Shown: one piece after another, positions 1-5,910 of the stretch
Numbering within the stretch: the first letter of the stretch is position 1
Layout of the letters: each line of letters opens with the position of its first letter
Assembly: GCA_016206755.1 (NCBI GenBank)
Contig: JACQQZ010000146.1
Span: forward strand, 1 to 6,950
DNA: 6,950 bases
Direction of reading: 5' to 3'
From: Candidatus Omnitrophota bacterium
GTDB lineage: Bacteria; Omnitrophota; Gorgyraeia; 1-14-0-20-64-10; JACQQZ01
The notes under the pieces: generated by a model
Databases searched by the model: none
Seen by the model: the letters and a program-made list of their open reading frames with translations, nothing else
Told to the model about the DNA's origin: nothing
Translations under genes and position numbers: made by a program

Positions 1-707
1 GGCGTTGGGGCTCCCTCATAAACATCCGGCACCCAGAAGTGGAATGGGACCGCCGCAACTTTGAAGGCCAGCCCTGCGATCACCAACAGGAATCCAAAAA
101 CCAGCAACGGTGAAAGCATCGGTTGTTGGGCAATGCCCATGCGAATGGAAGCGAAATTTGTGCTGCCGGTGGCGCCGTACAGGAAGCTGATCCCGTAGAG
201 CAGAAATCCCGTAGCAATGGATCCAAGAATCAGATATTTCATGCCGGCTTCAATGGACTTTAGGTCGTGCCGAAGATAGGTCGTCATCACATAGAACGAC
301 AGCGTGATGATTTCCAGGGCGATAAACAGCATCAAGAAATCTCCGGCCGAGGCCAGCGCGCACATCCCGAATGTGGCCGTCAAAATCAAAAGATAAAGCT
401 CGGGAATGCCGCGTTCTAAATTGCGCTCAAATTCGCGCGTCATGAGAACGACAAACATCGCGGTCAGCGCAAAAAAACCTTTGAAGAAATAAGCGAAGGC
501 ATCCACCAAATACATTCCTGAGAAGTAAGCGCCCGGCCGCGCCACAGGCAAAGCGGCGATGACCAGGACCGGGATCATGGAGAAAAATGCCAGGCGGCTG
601 AACCAGGATTTTTTTTCGTGCGGCAGCACGAAGTCGAGAATCAGCGCGGCCGCAATGACAAACGCCAGCCAGATCTCAGCGGCCATCGGAGATTGGAAGA
701 GCGTCAT
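1..707 (-). CDS. nuoN: NADH-quinone oxidoreductase subunit N (NuoN), 3' end cut off by the window
   Basis: This is an antiporter-like proton-pumping subunit in the membrane arm of complex I. The frame is open from ATG at 707 to the left edge, giving 235 residues, about half of a NuoN of roughly 480. Seen in the sequence: a hydrophobic multi-TM protein; Glu132 in LFIALEIITL (the TM5 glutamate of the family); Lys157 in EAGMKYLILGS (TM6 lysine); and Lys216 in FKVAAVPFHFWVPDVYEGAP, the family signature with the TM7 pumping lysine. The start codon overlaps the nuoM stop in ATGA (704-707), so translation is probably coupled. The nearest Shine-Dalgarno-like tract, AAGG, is 13 bases upstream, which is weak. 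An A8 run on the coding strand (609-616) encodes Glu-Lys-Lys in frame and does not break the gene. Identity is secure; only the C-terminal half is unseen. Confidence 0.96.
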   Translation of the reverse strand, partial: MTLFQSPMAAEIWLAFVIAAALILDFVLPHEKKSWFSRLAFFSMIPVLVIAALPVARPGAYFSGMYLVDAFAYFFKGFFALTAMFVVLMTREFERNLERGIPELYLLILTATFGMCALASAGDFLMLFIALEIITLSFYVMTTYLRHDLKSIEAGMKYLILGSIATGFLLYGISFLYGATGSTNFASIRMGIAQQPMLSPLLVFGFLLVIAGLAFKVAAVPFHFWVPDVYEGAPT

Positions 708-2215
708 GATTCGGTGCTTTCCTTGTGCGCTTTGGCAATGGTCTGGGCGGCGCCCACGCGATTGAGCAGCGTTTGAGTGCCGGTTTGAATGGTGTCGATG
801 AACGGTCCCGGCCAGCAACCGAGGGCCAGCAGGACGATGATCAGAAAGAGATAGGGCAATCGTTCAAACGGCGTCCGGGCATCGCGCAAGTTTTCCCATT
901 TGGGGTTGAGCGGCCCGAAGAATCCGGTGCGAATGGCGCCGAGCATGTAGGTGGCGGTGATCACGACGCCCAAAATGGCGCCAACGGCATGCCAGGGGTA
1001 GGGCTCCCATGCGCCGATCATCACCAAAAATTCCGCCACAAAGTTTCCAAACCCCGGCACTCCCGAAGAAGCCATCGCTGCGATCACAAAACAGGCCGAT
1101 ACGAACGGTATTTTTTGCGCCAAGCCGCCCCAATCGCTCAAGGTGCGGCTGTGCGTTTGATCGTAGATGTGGCCGATCAAGGCGAAGGCCAGGGCCGTCA
1201 TGACGCCGTGGGCAAACATGAGCAACACCGCGCCATTCATCGCCGCCGGAGTCATGCTGGCGATGCCCAAAAGCACATAACCCATGTGGCTCGATGAAGA
1301 ATACCCCACCATGAATTTAGAATCTTTTTGAGCCAGCGCCACCAGCCCGCCGTAGAGAATGTTCATCATGCATAAAGCCGCGACCAGCGGCATCCAGGCA
1401 TAAGCGCCCTGCGGCAAGAGCCCGAAGCCCAATCGCAAAATAGCGTAAGAGCCCAGCTTCATCAGCACGCCCGCATGGAGCATGCTGACCGGCGCCGGGG
1501 CGGCGGCATGGCCAATGGGAGACCAGCTGTGAAACGGCCACATCGGCGCGATCACGCCAAAACCGATGAGTAGAAACGGGAACAGCCAATATTGGACTTC
1601 CGCAGGCAACGGTTTGTGGCTGAGGACTTCTTCGAGTTTGATCAAGTTGAATGTATGAAGATCGGTCAAAAAATAAAGCGCCAGAAGTCCGATGAGCGCG
1701 AGCACCGCGCCGGCCGTCAGATACAGCGTCAGCTTCATCGTGGCGTAATCTTTGATGTCTTTGCTTCCCCAGATGCCGATCAGCGGGAACATGGGGATCA
1801 CGGCCATTTCGTAAAAGAAGTAGAAGAAGAAAACATCCAGCGATGTGAAAACACCGAACACGCCTGCGATGAGCAGCAGATAAAAAATGAAGTATTCTTT
1901 GACGCGTTCCTTGATGGAGTAGGAGACAAGCACTCCGGCAAAGGCGCAAACTGCATGCAGCAGCGTCAGGATGACGCTGATGCCGTCCACGCCGGCTTGG
2001 AAAGAGACGCCCAGCGCTGGAATCCACGGGACCTCCGTGATGAATTGGTAGCCGCCCGCAGAGCGGTCGTAATTGAGGAACATCCAAACGGCAACCGCTA
2101 AAGAAACGCTCGCGGCCCCGACGGCAATTCGACGGATCCAATCTTTTTGAGTCGAAGGCGTCAGGAGCATCGCGATGGCGCCGATGAAAGGACTGAGCAT
2201 GACCCACGGCGTCAT
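704..2215 (-). CDS. nuoM: NADH-quinone oxidoreductase subunit M (NuoM), divergent TM7 region
   Basis: This antiporter-like membrane subunit of complex I has 503 residues, close to the usual length of about 500. The ATG at 2215 is chosen because it overlaps the nuoL stop in ATGA (2212-2215), has GGGAA seven bases upstream, and gives a normal hydrophobic N-terminus; the frame stays open a further 73 codons upstream, inside nuoL. Seen: Glu136 in FFYEMAVIP (TM5 glutamate), Lys161 in ATMKLTLYL (TM6 lysine), Lys253 in AGVLMKLGSYAILRLG (TM8 lysine), the SHMGYV loop near 310, and Glu395 in GNFVAEFLVM (TM12 glutamate). Odd: the TM7 motif reads GFGVIAPMWPFHSWSPIGH, with Ile222 where the pumping lysine normally sits and SPIGH in place of LPDAH. 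Codon use looks normal, so this is a divergent subfamily rather than decay. MrpD or hydrogenase-type homologues are less likely, given the nuoL and nuoN neighbours. Confidence 0.95.
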   Translation of the reverse strand: MTPWVMLSPFIGAIAMLLTPSTQKDWIRRIAVGAASVSLAVAVWMFLNYDRSAGGYQFITEVPWIPALGVSFQAGVDGISVILTLLHAVCAFAGVLVSYSIKERVKEYFIFYLLLIAGVFGVFTSLDVFFFYFFYEMAVIPMFPLIGIWGSKDIKDYATMKLTLYLTAGAVLALIGLLALYFLTDLHTFNLIKLEEVLSHKPLPAEVQYWLFPFLLIGFGVIAPMWPFHSWSPIGHAAAPAPVSMLHAGVLMKLGSYAILRLGFGLLPQGAYAWMPLVAALCMMNILYGGLVALAQKDSKFMVGYSSSSHMGYVLLGIASMTPAAMNGAVLLMFAHGVMTALAFALIGHIYDQTHSRTLSDWGGLAQKIPFVSACFVIAAMASSGVPGFGNFVAEFLVMIGAWEPYPWHAVGAILGVVITATYMLGAIRTGFFGPLNPKWENLRDARTPFERLPYLFLIIVLLALGCWPGPFIDTIQTGTQTLLNRVGAAQTIAKAHKESTES

Positions 2216-4119
2216 GGGTGAATTCCCACCATCATCCAAGAGAGGATGAGCAGCAGCCCCGCAAACAGCGCCAATGCGTACGTTTGGACTTTGCCGGTCT
2301 GAATCATGCGCAGCACGCTGCCGGCGGCCCGGGTGGTGACTGCAATGCCGTTCACGCAAAAGCGCATGATGACGTAGCGTTCGAACAGGGCGCACAATCG
2401 AGCGATCCGGTCGTGGACGTTGCGGATGAGCCAAGCGTAAATCTCATCCACGTAGTACTTGTTTGCCAGCAGGGAATAGAGCCATCGGAAGCTGGCGCGC
2501 AGCCGCACCGGAAGATCGGATGGCTTGCCGTACAGCCGCCAGGCGCTCCCCAGTCCGATGACGGCGCATAGAGTGGAGATCAAAGCCACACCCAGGTCGA
2601 ATTCTACGTGCATGGCGCGCGGGTGATGGATGAAGCGGGGAATCCCGAGGAATCCGCCGATGACTGACAAAATGGCCAAAAAAACCAGCGGCCCTGTCAT
2701 GACGGCCGGTGCTTCTTGGCTGTGGCCATGGCCGCGCGGCTTGCCGAAGATGGCGGCAAAACAGAGGCGCCCCATGTAAAACGCCGTCATCATCGCCGTC
2801 AGCGACCCGATGGCCCAGAGGAATTTATCCTGATGGAAAGCCAGCGCCAAAATTTCATCCTTGCTCCAGAATCCGGAGAGCGGCCAAATCCCGCACAGCG
2901 CGGCGGTGCCGATCAGGAATGTCCAGGAGGTGACTTTCATTGATTTGATGAGCCCGCCCATTTCCCAAATGTCATTGGTGTGAAGGGCGTGAATCATGCA
3001 GCCGGCTCCCAGGAAAAGCAGCGCTTTGAAGAATGCGTGCGTGGCCAGATGGAAGATGCCGGCGCTGTAACCACCCAGCCCCAGCGCCATGACCATGTAG
3101 CCAAGCTGGCTGAGGGTCGAGTAGGCGAGGATGCGTTTGATGTCATTTTGAACGATGGCGATGCTGGCGGTGAAGATGGCGGTAAACCCGCCCACGTAGG
3201 CGATGAGCGTCAGCAGATCAGGCAAGTCGGCATAGAGGAAAAAACAGCGGCCAATCAGATACACGCCGGCTGCCACCATCGTTGCGGCGTGGATGAGTGC
3301 GCTGACGGGTGTTGGGCCTTCCATGGCATCCGGCAGCCAGACGTGCAGCGGGAATTGAGCGGATTTGCCCACGACACCGCAGAAAAGAAACGCCCCCGCA
3401 AACGATAATGCGGCATAAGGAAGCGCTTGAGCCGCCGCCAACTCGTGGATGCGATCGGCCAATTCCGCGAAATTGAATGTCCGTTCTTGCCCTGTGGCCC
3501 CCGAAACCGTCCAGAGCATCAAAATGCCGATCATAAAACCAAAGTCCGCGACCCGATTCACCATAAAGGCCTTGCGCCCGGCCTCAGCCGCCGATGGCTT
3601 TTGGTACCAAAACCCGATCAGAAGATAGGAGCTGACACCGACCAATTCCCAAAACATGAACAACATCACCAAGTTGTTGGCAAGAACGATGCCGAGCATC
3701 GAAAAAGCGAATAGAGACAGCCCTGCGAAGTAGCGGGAATAAGAGGGCTCTTCCGACATGTAACCGGCGGAGTAGATGAAGATCACGCTCCCCACGCCGG
3801 TGACGACCAGCGACATCAAAACCGAGAGGGGGTCAATGGCTACGCCGACTTCCAACTGTAAGCCGTGGAGAGAAATCCAGGAAATGGCATGTTCCAAGAA
3901 AGGATGCTCGCCGTGCCCCTGAGATCCAACGGACCCCGGAGATCCCAGGAGTCGAATGAAGAGATAAACCGATGCGAGAAATCCGGTGACCATCGATGCG
4001 ATGGCAATGGAATGGCTGAATTTGGGCCGTCGCAGGCCAACGAGGAGAATGCCCAGGGTCGAGACCAGCGGCGCAAAGAGGATGGTCCAGGCCAAAAATG
4101 CCAAAGATGGAAGTTGCAT
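2212..4119 (-). CDS. nuoL: NADH-quinone oxidoreductase subunit L (NuoL)
   Basis: This is the distal proton-pumping subunit of complex I, which carries the long lateral helix bracing the membrane arm. It has 635 residues, slightly longer than the E. coli protein of about 613. The ATG at 4119 is preferred over the in-frame GTG at 4125 because GAGGTGG (4122-4128) lies just upstream as a Shine-Dalgarno sequence, and the GTG falls inside it. Seen: Glu158 in MFWELVGVSSYLLIGFW (TM5 glutamate), Lys252 in GVVGKSAQFPLHVWLPDAM (TM7 lysine), the EGPTPVSALIHAATMVAAGVY segment, Lys366 in HAFFKALLFLGAG (TM8 lysine), Lys420-Asp421 in SGFWSKDEIL (TM12), a His-containing GKPRGHGHS loop at 460-467, and NKYYVDEIY near 553 before the C-terminal amphipathic and last TM helices. 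All usual charged residues are present, unlike in the adjacent NuoM. The ATG shares one base with the nuoK TAA, and the TGA overlaps the nuoM ATG. Confidence 0.97.
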   Translation of the reverse strand: MQLPSLAFLAWTILFAPLVSTLGILLVGLRRPKFSHSIAIASMVTGFLASVYLFIRLLGSPGSVGSQGHGEHPFLEHAISWISLHGLQLEVGVAIDPLSVLMSLVVTGVGSVIFIYSAGYMSEEPSYSRYFAGLSLFAFSMLGIVLANNLVMLFMFWELVGVSSYLLIGFWYQKPSAAEAGRKAFMVNRVADFGFMIGILMLWTVSGATGQERTFNFAELADRIHELAAAQALPYAALSFAGAFLFCGVVGKSAQFPLHVWLPDAMEGPTPVSALIHAATMVAAGVYLIGRCFFLYADLPDLLTLIAYVGGFTAIFTASIAIVQNDIKRILAYSTLSQLGYMVMALGLGGYSAGIFHLATHAFFKALLFLGAGCMIHALHTNDIWEMGGLIKSMKVTSWTFLIGTAALCGIWPLSGFWSKDEILALAFHQDKFLWAIGSLTAMMTAFYMGRLCFAAIFGKPRGHGHSQEAPAVMTGPLVFLAILSVIGGFLGIPRFIHHPRAMHVEFDLGVALISTLCAVIGLGSAWRLYGKPSDLPVRLRASFRWLYSLLANKYYVDEIYAWLIRNVHDRIARLCALFERYVIMRFCVNGIAVTTRAAGSVLRMIQTGKVQTYALALFAGLLLILSWMMVGIHP

Positions 4120-4421
4120 TACCACCTCAGCGACTTCAGCGCATCGGCATCGGTTTTCCCGACGGCGCGCGCCATGACGATCAAGATGGCCAGGCCTACC
4201 GTGACCTCAGCGGCCGCCACCAGCATGATGAAGAAGACAAAAATTTGTCCGGTGGAGTGGCCCAGGTACCGGGAGAACGCCACGAAGGAGAGATTGGCGG
4301 CGTTGAGCATGAGCTCAACCGACAGAAGGATCATGAGAGTATTGCGGCGGCTGACGACACCCACCAGGCCGATGGCGAAAAGAAGTCCGCTTGCAATGAG
4401 GTAATGGTTGAGCGTGATCAT
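4119..4421 (-). CDS. nuoK: NADH-quinone oxidoreductase subunit K (NuoK)
   Basis: This small membrane subunit of complex I (the ND4L homologue) links the quinone-site module to the antiporter-like subunits. It has 100 residues, exactly the usual size, with three hydrophobic segments. Glu36 in LLSVELMLNAANL and Glu72 in VAAAEVTVGLAI fall at the same positions as the two essential TM glutamates of E. coli NuoK. The start ATG at 4421 overlaps the nuoJ stop in ATGA (4418-4421), with a weak GGA six bases upstream. The last codons (AGG TGG TAA) double as the Shine-Dalgarno sequence of nuoL, so nuoL translation is likely coupled to the end of nuoK. Confidence 0.98.
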   Translation of the reverse strand: MITLNHYLIASGLLFAIGLVGVVSRRNTLMILLSVELMLNAANLSFVAFSRYLGHSTGQIFVFFIMLVAAAEVTVGLAILIVMARAVGKTDADALKSLRW

Positions 4422-4927
4422 GATTCATCCAGCTTCCGTTTGGCCAACACCACGGCGCCGATGATGCCGACGAGAACCAGCATCGAAGACAATTCAAATG
4501 GGAGCCAGTAAACGGTAAAGAGGAGTTTTCCGATCTCGCGGGCCGTGCCGTATTTCATGGATTCATGGATGGCCAGCGGGGAATTCGGAAAGAAGCTCAA
4601 GGCGAAATAGAGTTTTGAGATAAAAGCGGCCCCAAAAACGAATCCAATCGCGCGCAATGTGAGCGTCCGTTTTTGCGGGGCGGCTTCGTCGGAGAGGTCG
4701 AGCAGCATGACGACAAAGAGGAAGAGGACGAGGATCGCACCGGCGTAGACCAAAATTTGGATGGCGGCGACAAAAAAGGCCCCCAGCAGAATAAAGAGGG
4801 AGGCCATGCCAAAGAGTGTGGCGACCAAGCTCAAGACCGCGTAAATCGGCTTGCGGGCCAAGACAACGCCCAGGGCGCTGCCGACCATGAATGTTGTAAG
4901 GGTATAAAACCAGATTGCGTCGCTCAT
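4418..4927 (-). CDS. nuoJ: NADH-quinone oxidoreductase subunit J (NuoJ)
   Basis: This ND6-like membrane subunit of complex I has 169 residues from the ATG at 4927 and five hydrophobic stretches. The signature is the TM3 segment around residues 55-77 (AIQILVYAGAILVLFLFVVM), whose Tyr-Ala-Gly-Ala turn is diagnostic; Glu145 in WLPFELSSML is also typical. Gln57 stands where E. coli has Glu55 (ALEIIVYAG), a substitution I believe is common outside enteric bacteria. Start choice: two in-frame upstream codons exist, TTG at 4984 and ATG at 4957. TTG coincides with the promoter -35 and ATG with the last base of the -10 (TATAATG), so neither would be in the mRNA from that promoter. The chosen ATG lies about 20 bases from the predicted transcript start and has no visible Shine-Dalgarno sequence. 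It is the first gene of the visible nuoJKLMN unit. Confidence 0.95.
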   Translation of the reverse strand: MSDAIWFYTLTTFMVGSALGVVLARKPIYAVLSLVATLFGMASLFILLGAFFVAAIQILVYAGAILVLFLFVVMLLDLSDEAAPQKRTLTLRAIGFVFGAAFISKLYFALSFFPNSPLAIHESMKYGTAREIGKLLFTVYWLPFELSSMLVLVGIIGAVVLAKRKLDES

Positions 4928-4955
4928 ATATAGAGTGGTGGCGTGTAAAGCGCCC

Positions 4956-4984
4956 ATTATATCTGGCCTTGACTGGCTTGTCAA
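4956..4984 (-). promoter_or_regulatory. Consensus sigma70-type promoter for nuoJKLMN
   Basis: On the minus strand the -35 is TTGACA (4984-4979), the spacer is exactly 17 bases, and the -10 is TATAAT (4961-4956): twelve of twelve consensus bases. The predicted transcript start is around 4949-4946, leaving an mRNA leader of about 20 bases to the nuoJ ATG at 4927. Such a perfect match predicts strong basal transcription unless it is repressed or blocked by the overlapping opposite promoter. Seen directly; activity is inferred. Confidence 0.85.
4969..4984. repeat. Inverted repeat TTGAC-N6-GTCAA formed by the two divergent -35 elements
   Basis: Two perfect 5-base arms, TTGAC (4969-4973) and GTCAA (4980-4984), are separated by TGGCTT. 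Each arm is the core of one promoter's -35 hexamer. The symmetry may simply result from two opposed -35 elements, or it may also be a half-site pair for a dimeric regulator that would control both directions. I see no recognisable named operator. Confidence 0.6.
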
Positions 4985-4997
4985 AATCTGTCATACT
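4969..4997 (+). promoter_or_regulatory. Probable sigma70-type promoter for tktN-tktC
   Basis: On the plus strand the -35 is TTGACT (4969-4974, five of six), the spacer is 17 bases, and the -10 is CATACT (4992-4997, four of six). The predicted start is near 5004, only about nine bases before the tktN ATG, so the mRNA leader would be very short and rich in C and T. Its -35 lies inside the spacer of the opposite nuoJ promoter and vice versa. A start slightly further upstream cannot be excluded. Confidence 0.55.
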
Positions 4998-5012
4998 TGC
5001 TTTTCTCCCCCC

Positions 5013-5903
5013 ATGCCTAGACAAAAACCGCCGGAGATTCAAAATATCCCGGAACTCGAAGAAACCGCTCGCAGTCTGCGCAAGCTGGTCATCCAGATGT
5101 TGACGAAGGCCGCTTCCGGCCATCCGGGCGGGTCATTGTCCGCAGCCGACATCACGACGGCCCTTTATTTCCGCGTCCTCAATCATGATCCGAAAAACCC
5201 CAAGTGGGATGATCGAGACCGTTTGGTTCTCAGCAAAGGCCATGCGGTTCCGATTGTCTACTCGGCGTTGGCAACCTCGGGCTATTTTCCCAAAGATGAA
5301 TTGATGACGCTGCGCCAAATCAACTCCCGCATGCAAGGGCACCCGGACATGCAGCGCACCCCCGGCATTGAAGCGTGCACCGGTTCGCTGGGCCAGGGGC
5401 TTTCCATCGGCGCCGGCATGGCGTTGGGCGCCCGCTGGCAGAAAAAATCTTTCCGCACGTACGTCTTAATGAGCGATGGCGAAACCAACGAAGGCCAGAC
5501 GTGGGAAGCGGCTGCATTTGCCAGCTTCCGAAAACTCGACCATTTAACGGCCATTCTCGACTACAACAAATTCCAGCTCGATGGTTCGACCTGCGAAGTC
5601 CTCTCGATGGAACCGATGGCTGAACGCTGGCGCTCATTCGGCTGGGCCGTCCGTGAAATGGATGGCCACGACATGCGGCAGATTGTTGAGGGATTGGACT
5701 GGGCAAGGCAGAATGAAGGCAAGCCCAGCATGCTGATTGCCCATACCGTCAAGGGCAAGGGCGTCTCATTTATGGAAAACAACAACCATTTCCACGGGGT
5801 GGCCCCCACGGCGGCTGAGGCCGAGTGGGCGTTAAAGGAATTGGATGGATTGGGCACGCCTCCGCCGGAATTTCTGGCAACGGTTAAACGTGGCGCAAAA
5901 TAA
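5013..5903 (+). CDS. tkt: Transketolase, N-terminal (ThDP-binding) subunit
   Basis: This is the N-terminal half of a split transketolase. With the C-terminal subunit it transfers two-carbon ketol units between sugar phosphates in the cytoplasm (non-oxidative pentose phosphate pathway, or Calvin cycle if present). It has 296 residues from the ATG at 5013, a normal size for this half. Seen: SGHPGGSLSAAD (35-46, His37), LSKGHA (73-78, His77), the GSLGQGLSIGAGMA stretch (124-137), the ThDP/Mg motif with Asp155-Gly156-Glu157 in MSDGETNEGQ and Asn185 in DYNKFQLDG, and HTVKGKGVSFMEN followed by His261 in HFHGVAP. The frame is open upstream to an ATG at 4935, but that would add 26 residues unlike the family and begins upstream of the proposed promoter, so 5013 is preferred. 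There is no Shine-Dalgarno sequence; the ATG follows a C/T tract. SDGE rather than the more usual GDGE is a minor variation. Confidence 0.96.
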   Translation: MPRQKPPEIQNIPELEETARSLRKLVIQMLTKAASGHPGGSLSAADITTALYFRVLNHDPKNPKWDDRDRLVLSKGHAVPIVYSALATSGYFPKDELMTLRQINSRMQGHPDMQRTPGIEACTGSLGQGLSIGAGMALGARWQKKSFRTYVLMSDGETNEGQTWEAAAFASFRKLDHLTAILDYNKFQLDGSTCEVLSMEPMAERWRSFGWAVREMDGHDMRQIVEGLDWARQNEGKPSMLIAHTVKGKGVSFMENNNHFHGVAPTAAEAEWALKELDGLGTPPPEFLATVKRGAK

Positions 5904-5910
5904 TATTCTG

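Noticed and set aside
609..616. A8 run on the nuoN coding strand as a programmed slippage site
   Set aside because: The frame is correct across it (Glu-Lys-Lys) and the conserved NuoN motifs follow in the same frame, so slippage is not needed. No stimulatory structure is evident.
1592..2101. Long plus-strand open frame of 169 codons opposite nuoM
   Set aside because: It lies wholly antisense to a clear NuoM, its product is low-complexity and charged (rich in Gln, Glu, Asp, Arg and His) as expected from the complement of hydrophobic codons, and it has no start signal. The same holds for the frames at 725-1297, 2980-3408 and 3865-4404.
1317..2207. Minus-strand open frame of 296 codons within nuoM in another frame
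   Set aside because: It is a same-strand shadow of nuoM; its product is rich in Arg, Ser and His and resembles no family, while the nuoM frame carries all the conserved motifs.
704..2434. Longer NuoM with 73 extra N-terminal residues
   Set aside because: The extension would lie inside nuoL out of frame, is Arg- and His-rich rather than hydrophobic, and is unlike NuoM. The ATG at 2215 overlapping the nuoL stop is the natural start.
4928..5012. Riboswitch or small RNA in the divergent intergenic region
   Set aside because: The region is only 85 bases and is fully used by the two promoters and short leaders. I see no stem-loop long enough for a structured RNA.
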